From: Basidiobolus meristosporus CBS 931.73
Taxonomy: Eukaryota > Basidiobolomycota > Basidiobolomycetes > Basidiobolales > Basidiobolaceae
Length of the DNA stretch: 64,000 nucleotides
Assembly: GCA_002104905.1 (NCBI GenBank)
Contig: MCFE01000053.1
Span: forward strand, 62,001 to 126,000
Reading direction: 5' to 3'
Positions within the stretch are counted from its first letter, which is position 1, and every line of letters begins with the position of its first letter. The notes beneath the pieces were generated by a model. That model did no database searches and was not told where the DNA came from. It saw nothing but the letters and a program-made list of their open reading frames with translations. Made by a program: the position numbers and the translations under genes. Positions 33,561 through 44,006 of the stretch are shown here, one piece after another.

Positions 33561-36500
33561 TTACCACATTGCTTCTTTTGTAGCCTCACAGGCTGCCATA
33601 TACTCTACCTCTGTGGTGTAGAGTACTATAGTTGGCTGCTTTCTTGAATTCCATGATATTAATTCTTTACAGTAAAAAAAGGTGTATCCTGTGGTGGATC
33701 TTGTATCTTCCAAATTTTGTCCCCAATTGGCATCAGAGTGTCCCACAGGATCCTGTTCTGAATCCTTATAAGTGTATCTTAAGCAGATATCAGTAGTTCC
33801 TTTTAGGTATCTAAAAATCTGCTTAACTGCTACAATATGATCAGATTCATGGTTCTGACAATGTTGGCTGATAGCTCAAACCAAGTATGAGATATCTGAA
33901 CATGTTCCAAGTATGCTATTCATCAGACTGCTGACCATTGACTGCTAAAGAAAGTCAGGGCTTTCAGATGGCACCAAGCTTTCTTGATTTGGTTGAGTTT
34001 TGACCAAGTTAATGTTTGTCTCCATTAGGGTGGCTGCCAGATTGCAGTCTTCCATCAAGTACTTCTTTAGTATATCTTGAATATACTTGGATTGGCTTTG
34101 GGTGATAGTCTGGGTACTTCTGTCTCTGGAGAACTTAATCTCTAATTAGTAACTGAGTTCTTCTAGATCAGACATCTTGAACTCCTTAGATAGGCTGGAT
34201 TTAGTCTCTTCCAATGTTACTAGGTTATTGGTGGCTATAATAAGATCATCTACATATAGAGCTAATAGAACTAGATTTTCTCTATCTGGCTTATAGTATA
34301 TACTATAGTCAGCATTACACCTTTTCTAGCTCAAAGATTCCAAAAAAGAATCTATCTTGTAATTCCAGGCTCCTGGTGATTGTTTGAGACCATATGAAGA
34401 GTTTTTAAGCTTGCAGACCAAATGAGGATTTTCTTGGTCAGCAAACCCATCAGGTTGGCTCATATAGACTTCCTCAGCAGGTTCTCCAGTCAAAAATGCA
34501 GGCTTTGCATCCATTTGATGAATAAAAACTATATTTGGCTGTAATAGCTTGTATTAATCTGATGGAATTAAACTTGGCTACCAGTGCAAAGGTCTCAGTA
34601 TAGTCAAGTCCTTTTGTTTGAGAGTATCCTTTGGCCACAAGTCTTGCTGTGTAACTTTTATCTATACCATCTGCCTTGTATTTTGTCTTGAAGATGCATT
34701 TGCATCCAATTGTTTTTTGGTAGGTTAGTAGTTTGAGCAAGTCCCAAATTTGATTTTCCATCATGGCCTGATATTTTCCAGTTATTGCTGATCTCCCAAA
34801 CTTTGTCTGAGGGCTATTTAGGACCTCTTTTACAGTCTGGGGCTCATCAATTTGGACTGAATAGGTGTAGGCTAAGTTTGTACCCTTGTTGATATAGTAA
34901 TTTGGGCTTTTTCTTGTCTGGTTGGATCTCCAGGCATTTGATACTGGAATGATCACTTCTAGGATATTCCTGGGCACAGACTCAGGCTGAACCACAGTTG
35001 TAGAGTCCTCTGGAGTGAAAATATTCTCATTGTCTTGCTCTGATTCTATTCTCACAATTGATGGACTTGAGATCAGAATTTTGTCATTTTCTGATGTGTT
35101 TTTTTGTGAAAATTTTGAGTTTTCATCAAACAACACATCCCTGGACTTGATTAGCTTCTTTTTTTTCAGTATTGTAGATTCTGTATGCTTTACTCATATT
35201 GCAGTAACCCAAAAAATAAGCATTTTACACTTTTTGGCTCAAATTTTGGCTGATTTCTGGGCAGTTTCTTGGCATATGCTGTACACCCAGATATTTGTAG
35301 TTGTTCTGCACTTGGTCTGTATTCATACCATGCCTCAAGTGGAGTAGAATCATGAAGTATTCTGTTAAAACTCTTATTTTTAAGGTATACAGCTGTGGCA
35401 ACTGATTCCATCCAAAATATGTAGGATAATTGCTGATCATGGATCATAGATCTTGCCATTTCAATTATTGATCTGTTTGCACATTCTGCTACTCTATTTT
35501 GCTGAGGGGAGTATTGTATAGAAGTCTCTTGCTTTTTTGCATGAATTTTGCAGAAGTGGATGAAGAGTTTTGAGGTATATTTTCCACCATTTTCAGAGCA
35601 TATTTTCTTGATTTTTTTACCAGTTTCTCTCTCTGTCATGGCTTTAAACTCCCTGAGCTTAGACAGAGCTGCTTCCTTACTCTCCACAAAGTAGATCTGC
35701 CTGTATCCTACATAATCTTCAATAAAACAAGTGAATACTTCATCTTGCCTAAGGATAAATCTTACATAGGTCCAGGTGGATCTGAGTGAATCAGATCTAA
35801 TTTTTTTTGTTTCAATCAACCCACAGCTCTTGAAAAGTTGTCTGGCTGATTTTTCATATAAGCAGGCTTCACAGTGCTTCAAATTAGCTGGGGGGTCAAT
35901 CTTTACTCTGGAAATTAGTTGATCTTTGATCATTTTGCATAAATAATCAAAATTGATGTGCACAAATCTCCTGAGCCAAAGCATTGGAGTTTCTTCATTT
36001 AAGTTACTTATATTGGCTTCCCAATATGATGGAATATATGTCAACTTGTATAGGTTCTGATCTCTGATACCCAAGGCAATATGGGCACCATTTTGATCAG
36101 TGATCTTGCAGCCAGATTTGTCAAGCTGAAACTGAGTCCTTCTGCAGTGGCCTTGCTTACAGATAGTAGGTTCTTGGCTATTTCTGGTACATAGAGTACT
36201 TCCTCAAAGGTTAGTGTATGGCTTCCTTTGCTGCTTCTGAAGTTTACTTGGATTGTTCCTTCTCCCACTGCATCAAGTGTTCTATTTTCACCCATCAAAA
36301 CCTTCTTGATTGGAATTTCTTAGTACTGAGTAAAAAGTTCTTTAAGATGTGTAAAGTGTTGAGATGCTCCAGAGTCAACGCACCACATCTGAGAATCCTT
36401 GTTTTTGGTCATATTCAGTACATGTATGAGTAGACTATCATCAGTTGTTGCCATATTTCCATATCCTGGCTTCTTTTGCTGATTATCTCTCTTTTTGAGG

Positions 36501-37215
36501 CATCAATCTGATATGTATCCTTTCCTTTTGCAGTAGTTGCAAAGCAGATTGCTATTGTCTTTGTAAGGTCTTGGGTATCACATTTGTTGGTTATCATTGC
36601 TTATTAATGAATTTTCTTCTTCCTTCTTATTGGCTCTTGATTTTTTTAATTCTTGATCCAAGAGCCTTCCATATACGTAATTTAAGGTCAAATCTTCATT
36701 TCTGGACTCCAGGGCTGATACAAGGCCCTGAAACTTGTTTGTCAGGCTATTCAGGATGGTGACTATCACATCCTCATCAGTAGTTGGTATGCCCAAAGAT
36801 TCCAACTCATCTACTAGCAGGGTAATTTTGTTAGTTAGATTTTTCATTTTTTTCTTCTGGCTGCATCTTTGTAGTAAAGAACCTTTATCTCGGATACATC
36901 TTATTAGCAGCTGGACATGACTGGTGGGTGTCTTCTAATGCCTTCCAGGCATTCTTTGCTGTTTTGCTCTTGAGGATTGAATTAGCAATTTGTCTTTAAA
37001 ATTAAGGCAAATGCAGCCAAAGGCACTTTGTTCTTTCTTCTGGTACTTTAAGGCTTCCTCTCCCACATTTTAGGAGAGCATTTTTCTCCAATGACAATAT
37101 CTCAAAGGCCTCTTTCTTGCAGCAGCATCTTCATCTTCACCTTCTACACTTGGTAGTTAGATCCATCCAACTTTTCAGCAGAGGGAAAAATTTCAGTAAT
37201 AGCAGAAGTGGACAT
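33561..37215 (-). pseudogene. Copia element D gag-pol (multiply broken)
   Basis: Reading on the minus strand: Gag start near 37215 with the 'FPSAEKLDGSNYQVWKVKMKM'-type block (shared with element F), further Gag at 36578-36847, the zinc knuckle/protease zone around 36.3-36.6 kb, an integrase with HINFDYLCKMIKDQL and QQNRVAECANRSIIEMARS (35190-36074), then reverse transcriptase pieces (34474-35136, 34326-34514) and RNase H (33561-33746, SDANWG...YTTEVEYMAA). The polymerase box is the intact YVDD (about 34.24 kb). At least seven frames are needed, so it is dead. Confidence 0.82.
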
Positions 37216-37246
37216 TGCAGAGAGTAAAAGCTTGGCATTCATCACC

Positions 37247-37595
37247 TGATGTAAGAGTCTTGGAGATATTGGAAGTGATTGGGAGGACAAGTAGATTATG
37301 TGGTTTTCACTTAATGATCTATTGAATTTAAAAGTGGTATTTATACTTTTACATGATCTTGGCAAAACTAACACATAGAATTGATTATGGAAGGTCCCAA
37401 GAGCATGTGTGCAAAGTTTGGGGCTGTTTGGGCAACTTTGAGAATTTTCATGTTCTGGGTACCTGGTATTTTGGTGAAAATATTCTAAGTAAATCCCTAC
37501 AAGGAATTTGGTCAGTATTCTCTAGAGTTTGATGGTAATGATCCAAGTGACTAAGTTAGATGAGTAGCTAAGTGGAATTACAAACTTTTGTCACG
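37247..37595 (-). repeat. 5' LTR of Copia element D
   Basis: 349 bp, equal in length to its partner. The adjacent primer site (37232-37246) has decayed from the family form (GGTGATGAATGCCAA on the minus strand). Confidence 0.78.
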
Positions 37596-40180
37596 GGATC
37601 ACTGATCAAAATGGTGCCTATATTGCTTTGGGTATTAGATATCAGAATCTATATAAGTTAATTAATTTTCATTGTATCTAAAAGTTAATACAAATGACTA
37701 AATTAAGGAAAAACCAAGGCTTTGGCACATAAGATGTGGACACATCAATTTTGATTATTTACCCATAATGGTTAAAGATCAGCTTGTTTCTGAAGTGAGG
37801 CTTGATCATGCAGCCAGTTTAGACCACTACAAGGCCTACCTATATGGGGGACAAGCTAGACAGCTATTTGAGAGCACTGGGCTAATCAGAAACAAGAAAA
37901 AATTAGATCCAACTTACTCTGAACACTGTGGACATATGCACAGTCTGTCCTTAGGTGGGATGAAATATTTTATTGCTCTGGTTAATGATTTTATAAGATG
38001 CATGTGGTCTATTCCATGGGCAGAAAGGATGAAGCTCTACTTAGGTGCAGGGAGTGTGTAGCCATGGTTGAGAAAGAAGCTGGTGAAGAATCAAAAAATA
38101 CACTTTGGCAATATTGGAAAATATTTCACAAAACTCTTCATCCACTTTGGCAAAATTCAAGGAAAAAAGCAAGCAACTACTCTACCATAATCTTCACAGT
38201 AGAATGGTATGTCAGAAGATGCAAACATATCTATAGTTGATATGGCAAGGTCTATTATCCATGATGAAAAATTTTCCTATGATTTGTGGTAAAATCAGTT
38301 GGTAAAGCTAAATATCTTCAGAATAGGCATTAAAGCAGTGTACTATATCATTCAACTCCAACAAAGTTTTGGTGTAGATATAAGATACATGTAGAGCACC
38401 TCTGAGCAATTGGTTGCAGAGCAAATGCCAAGATGCTGCCCATTAATCAGTCAAAACTTGAGCCAAAAAGTGTAAAAAGCATCTCTTGGGCTACTATGAC
38501 AAGAGTAAGGTATACAGACTCTATAATACTAGAATACAGTAGCTGATCAAGTCCAGGGATGCATTGTTGGACGAAAATTTGAAGTTTTTTAAAAACTGCA
38601 TTTTGAATGGAGAGCTTGATGAGAATGTGTATATGGACCAGCCTGATGGGTTTGTTGACCAAGATAACCCCCATTTGGTCTCCATGCTTAAAAGTCTTTA
38701 TATGGTCTCTAACAATCACCAAGAGCCTGGAATTGCAAGATAGATTCTTATTTGGAATCTCTGAGTTTCAAAAGGAGTAATGCTGACTATAGTATATACT
38801 GTAAGTGAGATAGAGCAAATCCAGTCTTATTAGCTCTATATGTGGATGATCTTATTATAGCCACCAATAACATAGAAACATTGGAAGAGACTAACTCCAG
38901 CCTATCTAAGGATTCAAGATGCCCAATCTAGGAGAACTCAGTTGCTATTTAGGGATTAAGTCTTCCATAGACAGAAGTACCCAGGCTATTACCCTAAGCC
39001 AATCTAAGTTTATTCAAGATATACTAAAGAAGTACCAAATGGGAGACTGTAAACCGGCAGCTACCCCAATAGAGACAAACCTTAACTTGGTCAAAACTCT
39101 ACAAAACCAAGAGAGCTTGGTACCATCTGAAAGCCCTGACTTTCCTTTTCAATCTATGGTTGGCAGTCTGATGTATATCATGCTTAGAACATGTCCAGAT
39201 ATCTCATATTCAGTGGGAGTTGTCAGCCAACATAATCAGAACTATAGATCTGATCATACTGCAGCAGTTAAGCAGATTTTTAGATACCTAAAAGGTGTTG
39301 TAAAAGTCTTGGAGATATTGGAAGTGATTGGGAGAACAAGTAGATTATGTGGTGTTCACTTAATGATTTATTGAATGTAAAAGTAGTATTTATACTTTTA
39401 CCAGGTCTTGGCATTACAAACACATAGAGTATGTTGAGGAAGGTCCCAAGAGCATGTGTGCAAAGTTTGGGGGTGTTTGGACAACTTTGAGAATTTTCAT
39501 GTTCTGGATACCTGGTATTTTGATGAAAATATTCTAAGTAAATCCCAACAAAGAATTTTGGTCAGTATTCTCTAGGATTTGAAGGTGATGATCTAAGTGA
39601 CTAAGTTAGGTGAATATTTAGGTAGAAATACAAATTTTTACAACAAAAGGAACTACTGATATCTGCTTAAGATACACTTATAAGGATCCAGAACAGGATC
39701 TTGTGGGATACTCTGATGCTGATTGGGGCAAAATTTGGAAGATACAAGATCTACCGCAGGATACACCTTTTTTTACTGTAAAGAATTAATTTCATGGAAC
39801 TCAAGAAAGCAACCAACTGTAGCACTTGACACCACAGAGGTAGAGTATATGGCAGCCTGTGGGGCTACAAAAGAAGCAATGTGGTAAAGAAAGCTTTTTA
39901 CAGATTTAGGCCTATGTCAAACAATGTCTATTACTTTACTTCAAGAAAATCAAGGATGTATACAATTAGGTTGAAATCCAACTTTTCTTGCTAGAACCAA
40001 GTACATAGATATAGACATCATTTCATAGGTGAAGCTATAGAGAATAGCTTAGTTAGCTTAGTTTACTGTCCTGTAGATGAAATGATTGCAGACATATTTA
40101 CCAAACCATTAGCTAGAGACAAGTTTGAATATCTTTGGTCAAAATTAGGACTAGTCAGTATGAACATTTAGCTGAGTGAG
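37596..40180 (+). pseudogene. Copia element E pol (deleted and broken)
   Basis: Continues from 32926 after element D. The integrase zinc and core region (37600-38580) is full of stops. Near 38580-38600 the frame jumps from the integrase end (LDEN) to the reverse transcriptase 'ILNGELDENVYMDQPDGF' block, a deletion of roughly half a kilobase compared with element D. The polymerase box YVDD is readable at about 38.84 kb. The part at 38919-39295 is open (PNLGELSCYLGIK ... AAVKQIFRYLKG) and ends at a solo LTR insertion. RNase H continues at 39651 (YSDADWG). Confidence 0.78.
39296..39645 (-). repeat. Solo LTR (second Copia family) with perfect target duplication
   Basis: 350 bp from TGTTGTAAAAGTC to TTTTTACAACA, flanked on both sides by AAAGG (39291-39295 and 39646-39650). 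It interrupts the RNase H-proximal coding sequence of element E exactly, and excision would restore the frame. Confidence 0.9.
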
Positions 40181-40182
40181 AG

Positions 40183-40531
40183 TATTGTAAAAATTCAGAA
40201 TTCCACCTAAATACTCACCCAACTTAGTCACTTAGATCATCACCTTCAAATCCTAGAGAATACTGACCAAATTCCTTGTTGGGATTTACTTTGAGAACTT
40301 TCATGTTCTGGGTACCTGGTATTTTGGTGAAAATACTCTAGGTTGTTGAAACAGCCCCAAACTTTGCACACATGTTTTTGGGATCTCCCTTAACCTATTC
40401 TATGTGTTTGCTATGCCAAGAACATGTAAAAGTATAAATACTACTTTTACATTCAATAAATCATTAAGTGAAAACCACATAATCTACTTGTTCTCCCAAT
40501 CACTTCCAATATCTCCAAGCCTCTTACAGCA
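40183..40531 (+). repeat. 3' LTR of Copia element E
   Basis: 349 bp, from TATTGTAAAAATTC to CCTCTTACAGCA, plus orientation. It abuts the minus-strand coding sequence of element F, which is cut at the same point. Confidence 0.8.
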
Positions 40532-42092
40532 GTATAATAATCAGTTAAAGTGATTAGATACTTCATCCTGCCTAAGGATAAATCTTGCATAGGTCCACAC
40601 AGATCTGAGTGAATTAGATCTAGTTTTTTCTTAGTACTGATTAGCCCAGAGCTCTTGAACAGTTGTCTGGCTTGTTTTCCATATATGCAGGCTTCACAGT
40701 GCTCCAAATTAGCTGGGGGTCAATCTTTACTCTGGAAATTAACTTATCTTTGATCATTTTGCGCAAATAATCAAAATTGATGTGCCCAAATCTTGTGCAC
40801 CAAAGCATTGGTATTTCTTCATCAAAGTTACTTATATTGGCTTCCAAATATGATGAAATATATGTCAACTTGTATAGGTTCTGATCTCTGATACCCAGAG
40901 CAATATGGGCACCATTTTGATCAGTGATCTTGCATCCAGAATTGTCAAAGCTGAAACTGAGTCCTCCTGCAGTGGCCTTGCTTACAGTGAGTAGGTTCTT
41001 GGCTATTTCTGGTACATTGAGTATTTCTTTAAAGGTCACTGTATGGCTTCCTTCACTGCTTCTGAAGTTTTCTTGGATAGTTCCTTCTCCCACTGCATCA
41101 AGTGTTCTATTTTCACCCATGAAAACCTTCTTGATTGGACTTTCTTGATATTGGGTAAAGTACTTTTTGGTGTGTAAAGTGTTGAGATGCTCCAGAGTCA
41201 ATGTACCACGTCAGAGAATCCTTGTTTGTGGTCATATTTAGTGCAGATATGCATAGTCTATCTTCAGTTGTTGCAGTAATTTCATATTCAGGCTTCTTTT
41301 GCTGATTATCTCTCTTTTTGAGACACCAGTCTGATGTGTGTCCTTTCCTTTTGCGGTAGTTGCAAAACAGGTTGCTATTGCCTTTGCAAGGTCTTAAGTA
41401 ACTCCTTTGTTGGTTACCATTGCTTATTAAAGTATTTCTTCTTCCTTCTAATTGGTGCTTGATTTTCTTAATTCTTCATCCAGGAGCCTTGCATATATGT
41501 GATCTGTCAAATCTTCAGTTCTGGACTCTAGGGCTGATACAAGGCCCTAAAACTTGTCTATCAGGCTATTCAGGATGGTGACTATCACATCCTCATCAGT
41601 AGTTGGTATACCCACAGATTCCAACTCATCTACCAGCAGGGTAATTCTGTTAGTCAGATTTTTCATTTCTTCTCCTGGCTGCATCTTTGTAGTAAAGAAT
41701 TTTTGTCTCAGATACATTCTCTTAGCAGCTGAGCATGACTGGTAGGTGTCTTCTAATGCCTTCCAGGCATTCTTTGCTGTTTTTGCTTGTGAGCATTGAA
41801 TTAGCAATTTGTCTTTAACATTTAGGCAAATGCAGTTAAAGGCACTTTGTTCTTTCTTCTGCTACTTTAAGGCTTCCTCTCCCATGTTTTTAGGAGGGCA
41901 TTCTTCTCCCATGACAATATCCCAAAGGCCTCTTTCCTGTAGCAGCATCTTCATCTTCACCTTCCACACTTGGCAGTTAGATCCATCTAACTTTTCAGCA
42001 GAGAGGAAAATTCCAGTAACAGCTGTTGTAGAAATTACAGAGAGTGACAGCTTGGGGCTCATAACCTGTTGCAAGAGTCTTGGCAATATTTA
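40532..42092 (-). pseudogene. Copia element F, 5' half (gag to integrase start)
   Basis: The minus-strand Gag starts near 42092 (STTAVTGIFLSAEKLDGSN) and continues at 41547-41807. A zinc knuckle zone around 41.3 kb is followed by the protease/linker and integrase zinc domain (40641-41201, then MEHCEACIYGKQARQLF and IHSDLCGP). It stops at 40532, where the 3' LTR of element E begins. Integrase core, reverse transcriptase and 3' LTR are missing from the window. Confidence 0.78.
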
Positions 42093-42412
42093 AAGTGATT
42101 GGGAGTGCAAGTAGATTATGTGGTTCTCACTCAATGATTTATTAAGTGTAAAGTAGTATTTATACTTTTACATGGTCTTGGCATTACACACACATAGAGT
42201 AGGTTTAGGAAGGTCCCAAGAGCATGTGTGCAAGGTTTGGGACTGTTTGGACAACTTATCAGACTTTCATGTTATGGGTAGCTGAAGTTAGGGTAAGATA
42301 TTCTTAGTAAATCCCAACAAAGAGTTTGGTCAGAATTCTCTAACATTTGTAGGTAATGATCTTAGTGACTAAGTTGGGCAAATATTCAGGTGTAATTACA
42401 AAATTCACAACA
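42067..42412 (-). repeat. 5' LTR of Copia element F
   Basis: 346 bp, TGTTGCAAGAGTC to TTCACAACA. The primer site TTGGGGCTCATAACC (42052-42066, plus-strand reading) is directly adjacent and identical to that of the first Copia family. Confidence 0.82.
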
Positions 42413-42417
42413 AAAAG

Positions 42418-42620
42418 ATGATTGTACAGAGTGGTTAAGAAGGGTCCAGGAGGGTGTGTGCAATGTGTGGAGACTTTTGGGCAACAAATCAGATGTTCAT
42501 ATTCTGACAACTGACATGTTAACAAGAATATATAGAGTAAATCTCAGCAAGAATTTGGGCTAGAAACTCTAATGCTTATAAGCTAAGTGACTAAGCTAGT
42601 GTATAACCCAAACATTGGCA
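42418..42620 (-). repeat. Old, truncated Copia LTR
   Basis: Diverged copy of the second-family LTR (GGTCCAGGAGGGTGTGTGCAA..., TAAATCTCAGCAAGAATTTGG). It is interrupted or bordered by element F. It marks the right edge of the transposon-rich half. Confidence 0.55.
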
Positions 42621-44006
42621 ACAAGCATGCAAGATACTTGTTGGGAGTGGATGAAATGCTGTATAATAAAACAAGGCGCCAACAAAAAGAACAGAACCAA
42701 GGTTGCAGTGATGGAGTTACCTAATAGACTTGAAGAGACATATTAGGGCAGGATCATTATGGAGATTTCCACAACAACTAGAGCAATATCAAGTGTCCAG
42801 ACTGGATGCAGTGCTTTGATGGAAGAATCATGTGCAGCGTAGGCTACCCTTCAACTACACTCTGGACACTAAAGATCGATGCTCCATTTGACTCAAGGGA
42901 ATGCAAATTCTGAATCCTGCATAGCTGGCCGATTATGATCATTCATATATTGAAATTCAGATCGGATTCGCCTGCGACACCACCGGGTGGGGTAGGGGAT
43001 CCAGTGCCTACTACGGGAAGCCGAAGGGGAAGATGTTGCCAATTAGAAGGGAAGGCATATGACTACCAGGGGGTATGTTGTACTTGTGGATCCTGATCAG
43101 AAATAAATATAGTGTTGATAGTGTCTTCGTGCAAGGACCTTTAATTTTGTGTAACAGTCAAGAGGGCCCGCACGCAAAGGCGCCTTTCAACCGATCCGAT
43201 GCAAATTAAAATTCCAGGACGCAATTCATCCCCAGCTATTCACCTGAATCCCCCGCCGCCACCCCCCCCCCAGCATGACGTTTGGTCGAATCCATGGGCG
43301 CCAGTATGCAATGGAAATCAGATGGGCCTGGTGGGACACTGGCCAATGCGCACCAGATACATCAGGATAAATCCTCCCCTATCTCGCATTCATTATATGA
43401 AGATTGAATGAAATGCATGTGCTAGCAGAGAGTATCCATCGACCGGTCTAGACCCCCAGCCAATCCAAACCGTGGGTGATGATCGAACCCCTCAACGAAT
43501 CTCTATACAAAGTAATCTCCACCAATGGAGACCAGCGCAAACCAATGATTCCCAATGAAAGCCTAGAGGAAAGCAAGCCGCGTTCGGTGGAAGAGAGATT
43601 CCAAATATGGGTGGGGTTCGCAACAGGTTCTATCTCATGGTGGATTCGACCAGTCCATGGATCCGCCACAGGTGGTAGAATTTTTTTCAACCATTTGAGA
43701 CTAAGGTTTGGGTTAAGTTTGATTTGCTCCGTGGATGAATCTTCATAAGATTCTTGGGTAATCTCCATTGGTATATCTGGCCATTTTGTAAAAGCTTCGT
43801 TGATAGAGTGCGACTCTTACCTCTCACTACATAGTATATTCCCGCAACGTTAGCCCCTTCTTATAGAGTCCACAGTAGTGTAAATTAGTCATCCTTTTGA
43901 ATAGATCCCCTCAACTACCCTAATAATCTTCCCCCAAGCACTTTCAAAAGTTGTGCACCACACTCGGTTAATTGTATAGATTGGAAACTCACTCTAATTC
44001 CCCACC
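42621..44006. other. Boundary and upstream region of the histidine kinase gene
   Basis: CpG frequency and codon-like composition change to the genic type here. A 106-codon minus-strand frame (43448-43768) and an overlapping 90-codon plus frame (43476-43748) have no recognisable domain. There is a C-run inside CCGCCGCCACCCC... at about 43,255-43,271. The last ~200 bp before the ATG is presumably promoter and 5' leader of the kinase gene, but no specific element is claimed. Confidence 0.4.

Larger units (their letters stand above)
32927..37595 (-). mobile_element. Copia element D (second family), inserted in element E
   Basis: A minus-strand element of 4669 bp with two 349-bp LTRs (32927-33275 and 37247-37595). 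The flanking 5-mers AGATA (32922-32926) and GGATC (37596-37600) are compatible with a decayed duplication of the AGATC found at this point in related copies. On both sides the coding sequence of element E is interrupted at the same codon region, proving the nesting. Confidence 0.82.

Noticed and set aside
1-42620. RIP (repeat-induced point mutation) as the cause of repeat decay
   Set aside because: The visible bias is loss of CG with gain of TG/CA and stop codons of the CGA-to-TGA type, not a general CA-to-TA shift.
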